Shown here piece by piece: positions 28,337 to 37,041 of a stretch of 54,558 nt of DNA. This stretch comes from Bacteroidales bacterium (GTDB lineage: Bacteria > Bacteroidota > Bacteroidia > Bacteroidales > UBA3824). Positions within the stretch are counted from its first letter, which is position 1. Every line of letters starts with the position of its first letter. The translations under genes and the position numbers were made by a program. Below the pieces are notes generated by a model that saw only the letters and a list, made by a program, of their open reading frames with translations, did not search any database and was not told the DNA's origin. Where the stretch lies: positions 1 to 54,558 of the forward strand of contig JAFPYR010000081.1 in assembly GCA_017412115.1 (NCBI GenBank), written 5' to 3'.

Positions 28337-29028
28337 CAAATTTTTCCTTTAAAAACGTCTAAAAAATATTGCTGCATACCTTCTTCGGAGTCGGTATCAT
28401 AACCGAGGTCTTCGGCTTTTTTTTCAGAGAATTTTTCGATTTTTTCTTGTAATTCGTCTGCGCCGGTTTCCTTGAAAATATTTTTTAATTCTTGTAAATC
28501 TTGGTCATCAATTTTTCTTAGCACGCCTGCGCCTTCTTTGTGAAGGTTTGCGCCCATACGGTCGTAAAAATCGTCAGCATTCTTAAAAATCCATTCCCAA
28601 ACGGGGCCTTGTTCAGGGTGAAGTTCGGGTTTAACGGACTCTGGGATAATGCAATAGCCTTGATTTAAGATGTTGCCGTTCAAGACTTTATGAAGGTTGT
28701 ATTGTTGTCGTCCGCGTTTAGATTCGGTGAAATATCCGAGTTCTTGAGAGTAACGTCTAAGGACATTGATAAGGAGTCCCGGAACGTTGTTTCTTGGGCA
28801 TCGGGTTTTGCAAGACATACATTGACCGCATAGCCAAATGTAATCGCTTTTTAGGAGTTCTTCAATTTGTTCGTCGTCCTCGTTTTGAATTATATTCATT
28901 AGGATTCTCGGATCGTAATCGGAAAATTCGGCGGCGGGGCATACGGAGGTACACATACCGCAGTTCATACAGGCGTTAACGGCTTCCCTATACCGTAAAT
29001 CCTGTTTCAGAATTTCGTGGAGTTCCAT
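28336..29028 (-). CDS. HdrC-like 4Fe-4S dicluster protein (first copy)
   Basis: First gene of the operon, 230 residues. Two ferredoxin motifs, CMNCGMCTSVCPAA (residues about 20-33) and CGQCMSCKTRCPRN (about 66-79), match HdrC. The remainder is a charged helical extension that is longer than in methanogen HdrC. It is followed by the HdrB-like gene, giving a B-C pair as in HdrABC, then A, a second C and a membrane D/E. Transcription probably begins in the 220-base gap to the divergent GH2 gene. Confidence 0.86.
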   Translation of the reverse strand: MELHEILKQDLRYREAVNACMNCGMCTSVCPAAEFSDYDPRILMNIIQNEDDEQIEELLKSDYIWLCGQCMSCKTRCPRNNVPGLLINVLRRYSQELGYFTESKRGRQQYNLHKVLNGNILNQGYCIIPESVKPELHPEQGPVWEWIFKNADDFYDRMGANLHKEGAGVLRKIDDQDLQELKNIFKETGADELQEKIEKFSEKKAEDLGYDTDSEEGMQQYFLDVFKGKI

Positions 29029-29251
29029 ACTTGATTATTCATTTTCTTTTTTAACACTGCAAAGTTAGGGCGAATTTTCAAAACATGAAAAACTAAATTT
29101 CCGAAAATGGAAAAGTGCATTTTTTTAAGGATGAGGTAAAAATCTCCTAAAACATTTTGTTTTTGGAAACCATCTATAATTTTTTCGTTGTTTTTACTGA
29201 TATTATTTCAATTTTTTTAATAATTTTACCCGCAAAAAATTATACGATGAT

Positions 29252-31861
29252 ATGAGAAAATTACTTTTGATGGCCTCGGTTGCGGTATTGACGGCGATGA
29301 ATGTCAGTGCGCAATCAACTCAGCAGTTGCTCCTTGGCGGCTGGAAATTTCAAAAAGGTGCGCAATCGGGCGCACAGAATTCCAATTTTGACGATTCCAA
29401 ATGGCAGAACGTAACAATCCCTCACGATTGGGCAATTTCAGGTCCTTTCGACAAAGAGATTGATAAACAGGTGGTTGCAATCGTTCAAAACGGTGAACAG
29501 GAAGCCACCGAGAAAACCGGACGTTCAGGCTCGTTGCCGTGGTTGGGCGAGGGCTGGTACAGGACTACTTTGGCGGTTCCCGACGATTACAGCCACGCCG
29601 AACTGATTTTTGACGGCGCAATGTCAGAGCCGACGGTCTATGTTGAAGGCAAGTTGGCAGGTTATTGGGCTTACGGCTACAATACTTTTGCAATTGACAT
29701 CACGCCTTATCTGCCCAAAACCGGCGACGGCAAAATCGCAAAAGGAAGTTATGCCTTGGCGGTGCATATTAAAAACGTTGAAGAATCAAGCCGCTGGTAT
29801 CCGGGCGCAGGACTTTACAGGCCGGTGAGGTTGTCGCTCTCGCAAAATGCGGCGATTGAAACTTGGGGCGTTTTCGCAAGGACAACGGCTTTGTCTGCTG
29901 ACAATCAGACGGCGCGTGTTACCGTTACAACCCAAGTCCGCATCGACGGCGGCAAAACTGACGGTTTTAAAGTCGTTCAAACGCTTATCAGTGACGGTCA
30001 GGAAGTTGCAAAATCAGAGGCTTGCCTCAGCGACAGCAAATCAACCGAGCAAGTGTTAACGGTGAAAAATCCAAAACTTTGGTCGCCCGAAAGTCCGACA
30101 CTTTATACGCTCGTTACAAAACTTTATCAGGGCGACAAGATGCTTGATATGCGTGAGACTCCAATAGGCATTCGTACAATTAGTTATGACAATGACGGTT
30201 TCAAACTCAACGGCAAAGTGGTCAAATTTAAAGGGGTTTGCCTTCATCATGACCTCGGACCTCTCGGCGCGGCTTTCAACAAGGCTGCATTTCGTAGGCA
30301 AGTATCTCTGTTAAAAGATATTGGCTGCAACGCAATACGCACCTCTCACAATATGCCCGCACCATGGCAGATGGATATTTGCGACGAAATGGGCATTATG
30401 GTTATGGCTGAAAGTTGCGATATGTGGGTCTATCCCAAATGCAAAAATGGCTATTCGAGATTTTTTGAACAAATTGACAATCAATCACCTAACGCCGACG
30501 GACGTCCGTGGTGGCAGCGCGATTTTGAAAACTTGATTCTTGTTCACAGAAACCATCCGTCAATTGTGATGTGGAGCATTGGCAATGAAATCCCCGACCA
30601 AGGCAGCGCAGTTGGTCTGAAATATACACGCCTGATACAGAACCTGATACATTCTCTCGACAACACCCGCCTCTGCACACAAGGTCTCGACCGTGGAGAA
30701 CAATGTCTTGCATCGGGAGTTTTTCAAAATACCGACGTTCCAGGCTACAATTACCGTCTGCACGTCTATGACAAGGGACACGAACATTCGCCTTCCGGAC
30801 TTGTACTCGGCACCGAGACGGCATCAACGATTTCGAGCCGTGGCGTTTACAAATTCCCCGTTGAGGAGGTTCACGGCGATGCTTATGACGACGGGCAGAT
30901 TTCGAGTTACGACCTTGAAAGTTGTATTTGGAGTAACCTTCCTGACGACGATTGGATGTGGCAGGACAAGGCTCCTTGGGTGACGGGCGAGTTTGTTTGG
31001 ACGGGTTTTGATTATCTTGGCGAGCCTACGCCTTACGATGATTATTGGCCGTCGCGGAGTAGTTATTTTGGTATTTTTGACCTTGCCGGACTTCCCAAAG
31101 ACCGCGCGTTTTTGTACAGAACGCATTGGGCTCCCGAAAAAAAGACTCTCCACGTGCTTCCGCATTGGACTTGGCCCGGTCGTGAGGGACAGGTAACACC
31201 GGTTTTCGTCTATACGTCGTACCCCGAGGCTGAACTTTTTGTTAATGGCAAATCGCAGGGCAGACTCAGACATATTGATGTTTCGCTTGAGGATTACCTC
31301 GACAGACGCATTGACGTCAAAATGCCTTGGGGCGATATGTCGAAATTTGCTGACCCGAACGCCCCCGACGACAAAAACCGCCTCAACCGTTACCGCCTCC
31401 GTTGGATGAATGTCAAGTATGAGCCGGGCGAAATCAAGGTTGTGGCATACGACAGCAACGGCAACCGTGCCGACGAACAGATAATCAAGACCGCAGGCAA
31501 ACCGCATCATTTGGTTTTGGAGGCTGACCGTAATACGCTCGATGCCACACAGTTGGATAACAATATGCCGCTTTCGTCGCCCGATTTGAGTTTTGTGACG
31601 GTTTCGGTGGTTGATAAAGACGGCAATCTCTGTCCCGATGCAGCTAATCAACTGACTTTCAGTGTTAGCGGTGCTTGTAAATTCAATTCGGTCTGCAACG
31701 GCGACGCCACTTCAACAGAAGTTTTCACGAAGCCGACAATGAAGGCATTTCACGGCAAATTGGTGGTGGTTGTTGAGGCGACAAGTCAGAAAGGTAACGC
31801 TGTATTGACAGTTAAAGGTTTAGGAGTAAAACCGGCAACAATTTCGTTGTCAGTGAAATAA
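29252..31861 (+). CDS. Exported GH2 family glycoside hydrolase (beta-galactosidase-like)
   Basis: The signal peptide ends near NVSAQ. A sugar-binding domain (IPHDWAISGPFDKEID, WYRTTLAVPDDY) is followed by an immunoglobulin-like domain and the TIM barrel (VKFKGVCLHHDLGPLGAAFN, IRTSHNMPAPW). The acid/base glutamate is in IVMWSIGNEIPDQG, and the nucleophile glutamate in VTGEFVWTGFDYLGEPTPYD. C-terminal beta domains complete 869 residues, a normal length for periplasmic members. Base use shows many C- and G-ending codons, unlike the AT-rich host genes nearby. No SusC/SusD pair is adjacent. Beta-galactosidase is the likeliest activity, but GH2 also holds glucuronidases and mannosidases. Confidence 0.9.
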   Translation: MRKLLLMASVAVLTAMNVSAQSTQQLLLGGWKFQKGAQSGAQNSNFDDSKWQNVTIPHDWAISGPFDKEIDKQVVAIVQNGEQEATEKTGRSGSLPWLGEGWYRTTLAVPDDYSHAELIFDGAMSEPTVYVEGKLAGYWAYGYNTFAIDITPYLPKTGDGKIAKGSYALAVHIKNVEESSRWYPGAGLYRPVRLSLSQNAAIETWGVFARTTALSADNQTARVTVTTQVRIDGGKTDGFKVVQTLISDGQEVAKSEACLSDSKSTEQVLTVKNPKLWSPESPTLYTLVTKLYQGDKMLDMRETPIGIRTISYDNDGFKLNGKVVKFKGVCLHHDLGPLGAAFNKAAFRRQVSLLKDIGCNAIRTSHNMPAPWQMDICDEMGIMVMAESCDMWVYPKCKNGYSRFFEQIDNQSPNADGRPWWQRDFENLILVHRNHPSIVMWSIGNEIPDQGSAVGLKYTRLIQNLIHSLDNTRLCTQGLDRGEQCLASGVFQNTDVPGYNYRLHVYDKGHEHSPSGLVLGTETASTISSRGVYKFPVEEVHGDAYDDGQISSYDLESCIWSNLPDDDWMWQDKAPWVTGEFVWTGFDYLGEPTPYDDYWPSRSSYFGIFDLAGLPKDRAFLYRTHWAPEKKTLHVLPHWTWPGREGQVTPVFVYTSYPEAELFVNGKSQGRLRHIDVSLEDYLDRRIDVKMPWGDMSKFADPNAPDDKNRLNRYRLRWMNVKYEPGEIKVVAYDSNGNRADEQIIKTAGKPHHLVLEADRNTLDATQLDNNMPLSSPDLSFVTVSVVDKDGNLCPDAANQLTFSVSGACKFNSVCNGDATSTEVFTKPTMKAFHGKLVVVVEATSQKGNAVLTVKGLGVKPATISLSVK

Positions 31862-31919
31862 GGGGATTTTTTGTCCCATAAATACAACAAAAGTTTGTTT
31901 CAATAAATTATTTATTTTC

Positions 31920-32010
31920 ACATTTACTCAGTGGACTAAGTAAAATTACTCAATCCACTGAGTAATTTTTTTGTATGTATAAACGAATTGATTATAAGAT
32001 GATTACAGAG
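31920..32010 (+). repeat. First copy of AAA-ATPase promoter plus gene-start repeat
   Basis: The unit starts with ACATTTACTCAG, includes a dyad with 12-bp arms at 31924-31935 and 31954-31965 (TTACTCAGTGGA and complement), then the ATG at 31975 and the codons for MYKRIDYKMITE. A second copy lies at 32133-32225. The dyad could be an operator or hairpin for this gene family. Confidence 0.65.
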
Positions 32011-32127
32011 AGCGGAATTGCTCTGATGAAAAATAAGGCTAAGATTGAGGCGGAATTGAAGTCTTCAACTTCCTCATCAAATTTTTTTAAAACTTTTCTT
32101 GATGATTGTTGTCTATTTCAAAATTAA
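31975..32127 (+). pseudogene. Remnant start of AAA-ATPase family gene, copy 1
   Basis: The frame of 50 codons begins MYKRIDYKMITES, the family start of a multi-copy Bacteroidota AAA-ATPase, but diverges after about 12 residues into ALMKNKAKIEAELKSS and stops. No Walker motif is present. It could be a short peptide gene in its own right; a remnant is more likely. Confidence 0.45.
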
Positions 32128-32132
32128 TTTTT

Positions 32133-32225
32133 ACATTTGCTCAGCTGACTGAGTAAAATTACTCAATGCACTGAGTAAAAATTTTTGATATGTATAAACG
32201 GATTGATTATAAGACGATTACAGAA
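32133..32225 (+). repeat. Second copy of AAA-ATPase promoter plus gene-start repeat
   Basis: This imperfect direct repeat of 31920-32010 keeps the same order: ACATTTGCTCAG, the ACTGAGTAA dyad, then the ATG at 32190. Confidence 0.65.
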
Positions 32226-32252
32226 CGAATGAATGAGCCGAGAAATTATTGA
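32190..32252 (+). pseudogene. Remnant start of AAA-ATPase family gene, copy 2
   Basis: The codons read MYKRIDYKTITERMNEPRNY and then stop. Intact members of this ATPase family continue from EPR into a conserved strand and the P-loop. The break lies close to the prophage tail operon, so prophage entry or its later decay may have removed the rest. Confidence 0.55.
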
Positions 32253-32357
32253 GTATGAGATGTAGAATATTACAGGTATTTTCCGCAAAACCAAAAAACG
32301 TCTATGTTGTAAAAAATATTTGCAACGGCATATCTTACAAAATATTATGCAAAAAAA

Positions 32358-32399
32358 AAACGAAAAGTCGGTTATTTCATCAACTGACTTTTCGTTTTT
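32358..32399 (-). terminator. Terminator of the leftward tail operon
   Basis: A 13-bp perfect stem (AAAACGAAAAGTC and complement) with a 16-base loop lies 15 bases past the fibre gene stop. On the minus strand it is followed by a run of T. Confidence 0.85.
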
Positions 32400-32413
32400 T
32401 TAGAAATGGGTGG

Positions 32414-33610
32414 TTAGCTGATTACATTGTCAATGTGGAGGTGTTGCCAAGAAGACGGCTGATTAGAAATTGATTCAGTCGTAACATCGCCCCATTTGCC
32501 AAATGAATAAACTCCAGATTTGAATTTGTAGATTGCTTTAATGTTTCTTTCATCGGCCATAACAAAGATGAAGGCAAAAGTAGCACTTGAGCCGCTTTGT
32601 ATAGGGGGTTCCAAAACTGCTATTAATAAACCGTCTGTTTTACGACGATACAACCATTTTCCTTGATGAATCATGTCATCGGAGAAATACTCTTCAATCG
32701 TACTAGGATAGAAATAATCATCAGTATATTCCGTAATTTTTCTCGTGGCGCTTGACACAATTTTTTGACCAACAATAGGCGGATTGTTAATAATGTATCC
32801 GTTAGTGCCATAATCAGAATATTTAAGCACAGTATCAACACTCTCATATTCACCGGCAATATCTCCGCAATCTTCACCGTCAAATAATTCCATTTTGTTG
32901 GCATAAATTGTTAATGGAGCTGTGGTAACTTGAATTTCTTCACCGCCTTCACCTTCTTTCCTTTCGTAGAAAAAGCCGCGGGTGTAGGAGTCTGTGGTCT
33001 GTCCTACGTATTGCACAATTTCACCATCTTGAGCCTCGGTGTATCCGTCAAGATCGGAGATTTGCTTTACAAAATTGCCCTGCTGTTGCTCCGGGATAAG
33101 TTCCAAAATCTCAGCCTTGAGGTCAGCTAACAAACCAGTCAAAGTCTCCTGATCAGTAATGCCCTGCAAGAAACTCTCAATCTCGTGCCAATGGTTGATG
33201 GTCTCATCGGATGCGTCGGAGTCTTCCAAAAATGCCCGTACTCGCTCTTTGAATGCCTCATAATCTGATTTTGAGGTTTCAAGCGTTTGGATGCGGGTTT
33301 CGTGTCCGGAGATGTTGTCTTCGTCTGTATCGATGTCGTCTTCGGCTGTTGTTAAACGATTTCGGATTGCTGTAAGAGCTTCACTCTCACCGGCTTGTTG
33401 TACGGCGGCAGCAATTGCCTCTTCTTTGCTCTCGTTGATGATGGTGGCAAGTGTTTTTTGCTCGTTGTCGATGGTCTGAACAACTTTTTCAAGTTCTACC
33501 ATATCATCTTTATGGACGTAACTGTCGAAAACATTTGCAAAATCGCCTTCGGTTGGATACATCCCTCTTTTGAACTTGTTCTTAAGTTCGGTTCTTGTGT
33601 TTTGTGCCAT
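32414..33610 (-). CDS. Tail fibre-like protein with coiled-coil stalk
   Basis: The last gene of the leftward operon, 398 residues. The N-terminus TELKNKFKRGMYPTEGDFAN resembles that of the rightward protein at 49849, which suggests a shared attachment segment. Residues about 35-170 are rich in heptads (ESKEEAIAAAVQQAGESEAL, IRNRLTTAEDDIDTDEDNIS), a trimeric stalk. The C-terminal 170 residues are beta-rich and Tyr/Gly/Asp-rich, possibly the receptor-binding tip. The sequence at the C-terminus is unlike known families to me. Confidence 0.7.
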   Translation of the reverse strand: MAQNTRTELKNKFKRGMYPTEGDFANVFDSYVHKDDMVELEKVVQTIDNEQKTLATIINESKEEAIAAAVQQAGESEALTAIRNRLTTAEDDIDTDEDNISGHETRIQTLETSKSDYEAFKERVRAFLEDSDASDETINHWHEIESFLQGITDQETLTGLLADLKAEILELIPEQQQGNFVKQISDLDGYTEAQDGEIVQYVGQTTDSYTRGFFYERKEGEGGEEIQVTTAPLTIYANKMELFDGEDCGDIAGEYESVDTVLKYSDYGTNGYIINNPPIVGQKIVSSATRKITEYTDDYFYPSTIEEYFSDDMIHQGKWLYRRKTDGLLIAVLEPPIQSGSSATFAFIFVMADERNIKAIYKFKSGVYSFGKWGDVTTESISNQPSSWQHLHIDNVIS

Positions 33611-33629
33611 GATAATATTATTTAATTAA

Positions 33630-34598
33630 TTATAATTTCATTATAAATGCTAAAGCATAATATGGCGGCATATTGCTTGCAGAAGTAGTGTCGAATTTCT
33701 TCGTAGTAGAGTCTGAATTAGACACTAATTGACAATTGGAATTATACACCTGCCAACCGGTTAATATATTGACGCCTGAACCTGAACCGCCGGATCCAAC
33801 ATCAGGTGTATTCGTTCCCAGTCTCTTATTATATGTAGTAGAATTCACCATTCTGTCGTCACCAGAGAATGGATGACGATGTGCTGGAATATCATTGGCT
33901 GTTAATGTTATTGAAACATCTTTGTGGGAGTGTGATTCTGAGCCGCCTTTGTTACCTGGGCTGGCAGAACTACCGGCACCGAGGATGAACCGACCGCGCA
34001 AATCAGGTGTGCCATTAGATCCGTTGCATAATGCCCAACCGTTAGGAATAGAATAAATAGAGCCACTCCACATCATAATCATACCACGAACGAATTTTAA
34101 TGATGCATTTTGAGGAATACTCTCTATGTTTTGTTGTATTTCTGTTAAAGTGGTGTTTACAGTGTTTTTAAAGGTATTTAAACTCTCGTTTAAGGCTGTA
34201 TTGCTAAGGGATGCAATGTCAGCAAAGTTGTTCCAAGCATACGAGGTTGTACCAATGCCGTCAGCTAACCAACGTTTGGTATATGCCGATGTAAATTGTT
34301 CACCGTTGGCTGTTACGTCTTCCGGTTGTTCTGCGATGTAGCATGTACTACTGTTGACACTCTCCGGATGATAAAGAATTTCTCCTACAAGCGGTGTTTC
34401 ATCGCTTTTTATGTATACGTAGCCTTCGGTTCTGCGGCTGCCGGATACTTTGCAACCTGATAATATTAGTTGGTCTTTACCAGCTATCATCGCAATTACG
34501 GCATAGTTCATGATATTGGATTGCATGGCTGCTAAGGTCTCACAGTCCAAAGGAAATTTTCCTAATGCCGTAAAATTGCCAAGTATTGTTTCTTTCAT
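33630..34598 (-). CDS. Tail fibre protein with phage tail collar domain
   Basis: A 322-residue protein whose C-terminal half has the collar signature: GMIMMWSGSIYSIPNGWALC, GTPDLRGRFILGAGSS, GGSESHSHKDVS, and the ending PPYYALAFIMKL. The N-terminal half has no recognised domain and would attach to the baseplate. Its start overlaps the preceding gene by 4 bases. The end of this domain usually forms the exposed tip, so it is a host-range candidate. Confidence 0.88.
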   Translation of the reverse strand: MKETILGNFTALGKFPLDCETLAAMQSNIMNYAVIAMIAGKDQLILSGCKVSGSRRTEGYVYIKSDETPLVGEILYHPESVNSSTCYIAEQPEDVTANGEQFTSAYTKRWLADGIGTTSYAWNNFADIASLSNTALNESLNTFKNTVNTTLTEIQQNIESIPQNASLKFVRGMIMMWSGSIYSIPNGWALCNGSNGTPDLRGRFILGAGSSASPGNKGGSESHSHKDVSITLTANDIPAHRHPFSGDDRMVNSTTYNKRLGTNTPDVGSGGSGSGVNILTGWQVYNSNCQLVSNSDSTTKKFDTTSASNMPPYYALAFIMKL

Positions 34599-35101
34599 GT
34601 TAGTATGATTTTGAATGATTTGCCGGGTGTTTTGTAATTGTTGATCACAGCCCGTAGTCTCGTTTGGTTAACTGATAATGTTTTGGGTACTATTACAAAG
34701 AAATCGTAATATTTTTCTGCGTTGTTTTCTCTGTAATTAAGTATTATATGTTTGTCGTCAGTACCGCGGGGCAGCAGCATGTCTATATGCTGGGTTGATC
34801 CGCGAGGATAGATATAAAATGGCTGACCGGTTTGTTGCTGTCCGTCTACTACTTGTATATGTTCCTGACTTGTAGAATCGGTAAACAACGAGTTTAGGCA
34901 ATATTCCAATCTGCATACTTGTCCGTTGTATTTGAGTCGTTCGAGTGTGGTGTAACGGTATTTGGTAAGCATTGACAATAATTTGGAAAAAGGCGATACC
35001 AATACGGATAATAGTGCACATATTGCGGGTTGCCGCAGGATTATCGGTAAGAGCAATACTGCCAACCTCGGAAACTTGATTTGCAAGATATTAATGTTCA
35101 T
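34595..35101 (-). CDS. Baseplate/tail protein between J-like and fibre genes
   Basis: The protein of 168 residues lies where Mu-like phages have gp48 and relatives. It begins at an ATG that overlaps the end of the J-like gene by 11 bases, and its hydrophobic N-terminal stretch (LPIILRQPAICALLSVLVSP) is followed by YNGQVCRLEYCLNSLF, a pattern I associate with Bacteroidota phage tail proteins in this position. The C-terminal part is beta-rich (DKHIILNYRENNAEKYYDFF). No named domain is assured. Confidence 0.6.
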   Translation of the reverse strand: MNINILQIKFPRLAVLLLPIILRQPAICALLSVLVSPFSKLLSMLTKYRYTTLERLKYNGQVCRLEYCLNSLFTDSTSQEHIQVVDGQQQTGQPFYIYPRGSTQHIDMLLPRGTDDKHIILNYRENNAEKYYDFFVIVPKTLSVNQTRLRAVINNYKTPGKSFKIILT

Positions 35102-35939
35102 ATTCGTATGTGTTGATTGTAATATCTCCTACGTTGAAGTATCCGGCGTATGGTCTTACCTTGGCAGCTATTGATTTTTCTTCGTCGTTGTCGATATAAG
35201 ATGCAGAGGTAAGTTCTACGATTTTTACACCTTCTACTACTTGCAGTTTGTCTACTAATGCCATGTTGGAGTATTCACCGTTGAATGGCAGGTTTTTGAT
35301 ATAGTTGGCAATGACAGTTCTGCAATTGGTGATTACGTCAGAGGGTAACAACAGCGGGTCGTACCATATATCAACCGTACAGTTGAAGGTATTACCTTCT
35401 TGATTAATCAATTGTGTACGCACTCCGGCGTACTTGATACGCATGATATAATCTTCTAATGCGGTCTGCTGGATTGGCGGCAGCGGTGCTCGTTCGCCGT
35501 TGTTGTCGCCTGCTACTTTTAGAACCAATGAGCCTGTTACGGTGTCCTCCAATGCAACGGCGTGTTTTACGACTAATGCATCTTGCAGGTCTGCCTCAGA
35601 GATATTGCTGTCGTCGTATTCTCCAAGGTCGTTGATGGTGTAGTTGTATCGAAATTCTTTCAACTTTCGGACATACCATTGCAACGAACCGGGAACTTGG
35701 TTGGCAATTTCGGTTTCAATCTCGGATTTTACATTGTCGAACAATACCTCTATTACGTAAGCGCAATATGCCACGATATAGAGGATAATATTTTCTATAC
35801 TTGCTTTGGAATAGGATTTTGCGAATTGTGGAGGGTTGCCGTTGTTGTCCAGTTCCCAACCGTACAACTTACGCAATACTGTGTTTTGCATCCACAAGTT
35901 TTCTAATTGCTGTTTTATTTCGTCTACTGATCTTGCCAT
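35091..35939 (-). CDS. Baseplate J-like protein
   Basis: Baseplate wedge protein of 282 residues. The N-terminal helical region (MARSVDEIKQQLENLWMQNT) and the middle part with VVKHAVALEDTVTGSLVLKV, followed by TCTVDIWYDP-like and VIANYIKNLPFNGE and LVDKLQVVEGVKIVEL segments, fit gpJ-type proteins. Position between a LysM-like gene and a tail-fibre set supports it. Stop and next start overlap, so coupling is likely. Confidence 0.78.
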   Translation of the reverse strand: MARSVDEIKQQLENLWMQNTVLRKLYGWELDNNGNPPQFAKSYSKASIENIILYIVAYCAYVIEVLFDNVKSEIETEIANQVPGSLQWYVRKLKEFRYNYTINDLGEYDDSNISEADLQDALVVKHAVALEDTVTGSLVLKVAGDNNGERAPLPPIQQTALEDYIMRIKYAGVRTQLINQEGNTFNCTVDIWYDPLLLPSDVITNCRTVIANYIKNLPFNGEYSNMALVDKLQVVEGVKIVELTSASYIDNDEEKSIAAKVRPYAGYFNVGDITINTYEYEH

Positions 35940-35943
35940 GATT

Positions 35944-36231
35944 TTATGATATTATAAAGTCAATCTCAATACCCATATAATTAATACCGCCGTTTACAAT
36001 AGTTTCTTCGTTGAGAGCCGTTGCCGGAGCAATGGTGTTTACATTGAAATATTGTACGGTCTGACGGTTTTGTACCGTTTCGGGAGTTTGTAATACAGTG
36101 CCGGGTTGTACGTCTTCCGATAGTGATAAGCCGTTTTGTAATGCTATATCCATAGCCCGTTCTGCACTACCGGTAGTAAGTATTGCAATATCAAGCACCG
36201 ATTGTTTATCAGTAATTACAGTTTCGTTCAT
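35944..36231 (-). CDS. LysM-like small tail/baseplate protein
   Basis: A 95-residue protein with one LysM-like motif: SVLDIAILTTGSAERAMDIA followed by LQNGLSLSEDVQPGTVLQTP. Short LysM proteins in phage tails (gpX type) sit near the hub and may bind peptidoglycan or anchor the spike. The second half (VQYFNVNTIAPATAL) is variable. It overlaps the gp25-like gene by 4 bases. Confidence 0.6.
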   Translation of the reverse strand: MNETVITDKQSVLDIAILTTGSAERAMDIALQNGLSLSEDVQPGTVLQTPETVQNRQTVQYFNVNTIAPATALNEETIVNGGINYMGIEIDFIIS

Positions 36232-36503
36232 AGGTCAATCTGTAGTTTGCCGTCGTTAATTGTAACTGCTGCTGTTATGCCGTCGGCTTCCAGTGCTACT
36301 GTTATGTGTCGTATAATCTCTCGCTGAGAGTTTGAGGTTTTCACCATTCTGGAAAGCCCTGCGCCCATTAGAGGATGCTCTTTCCATTCGCCTTTTTCGG
36401 TATTGACTATCAAGGCGGCGTTTTGTTCTTGAGTGTCACCCAGTAACAATGAGCCGTGTTTTACTTGTAAGTCAAAATCCTTATCCAAACTAATTGCTTT
36501 CAT
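36228..36503 (-). CDS. gp25/gpW-like baseplate protein
   Basis: The start at 36503 (MKAISLDKDFDLQVKHGSLL) is preferred over an in-frame upstream ATG at 36620, since the latter would add 39 residues read inside the previous gene. The remaining 91 residues are of gp25-like length; LMGAGLSRMVKTSNSQREII and a C-terminal ITAAVTINDGKLQIDL fit the fold. The start lies 14 bases inside the end of the spike gene. Confidence 0.65.
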   Translation of the reverse strand: MKAISLDKDFDLQVKHGSLLLGDTQEQNAALIVNTEKGEWKEHPLMGAGLSRMVKTSNSQREIIRHITVALEADGITAAVTINDGKLQIDL

Positions 36504-36993
36504 AATCGAACAATGTATCAAAGTTTTCTTTGTCGGCTGCTGTTGGCAATGCCGCAACAATGGATTGTTGCAATGCCGCACCGCCGTCTTGTGGCGTTGG
36601 TACGCCGTTCTGAATAGCACTTATAATGCCGTCCACTCGTGCTGAGAGTTTGTCTAACTGCGTTTTAAAATCGTTAATTTCTATTTTCGGAGCTTTTATA
36701 ATTACCTCGTCAATTTCCGAAAAACTTACAATCAGCACGTCCCTTAAATCCGCCGTTGCAACGCCCGAAACAAACGAGCCAATTTTGGGAATCACCGCAA
36801 AACAGTCGCCTGTCTCCTGAGGTTCTACCGCATTAAGACGGCATTTAGACAATATCAATTCCTCGTCTAACTTAATATCGCAAGTGAGGCTCTTTTTGTC
36901 CACGCTTACCACCTCGCCCACTATAAAGCCGTCGTTGCCGTAATGCGCAACCACCTTTTCTATAAGCCTTATAAGATTGTCTTCCGCTGCCAT
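36490..36993 (-). CDS. Baseplate spike/assembly protein (gpV/gp45-like)
   Basis: The protein of 167 residues has an OB-like N-terminal domain (GFIVGEVVSVDKKSLTCDIK, VIPKIGSFVSGVA) and a helical segment (FKTQLDKLSARVDGIISAI) that would trimerise. It lies directly after the hub protein, as gpV does after gpD relatives. A metal-binding HxH tip is not present, so the tip may be made elsewhere. Confidence 0.65.
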   Translation of the reverse strand: MAAEDNLIRLIEKVVAHYGNDGFIVGEVVSVDKKSLTCDIKLDEELILSKCRLNAVEPQETGDCFAVIPKIGSFVSGVATADLRDVLIVSFSEIDEVIIKAPKIEINDFKTQLDKLSARVDGIISAIQNGVPTPQDGGAALQQSIVAALPTAADKENFDTLFDYESN

Positions 36994-37041
36994 TATGAAT
37001 TGTGAATTATGAATTGTTAATTGTCAATTGTCAATTGTTAA
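36994..37041. repeat. Array of AATTGACA / AATTATGA units, tail operon
   Basis: The gap upstream of the spike gene is filled with AATTGTGAATT, AATTGTTAATT and AATTGTCAATTG units. It overlaps the last codons of the hub gene. Confidence 0.75.

Noticed and set aside
30824..31651. Long minus-strand frame inside the GH2 gene
   Set aside because: It is a shadow of a G+C-richer gene with strong motifs on the plus strand; the translated sequence has no domain.
32414..34598. Diversity-generating retroelement acting on the fibre genes
   Set aside because: No reverse transcriptase for it, and no template/variable repeat pair with adenine-specific differences was seen near the fibre ends.
36504..36620. 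Upstream start for the gp25-like gene
   Set aside because: The added 39 residues are Arg/His/Cys-rich and lie within the spike gene in another frame.
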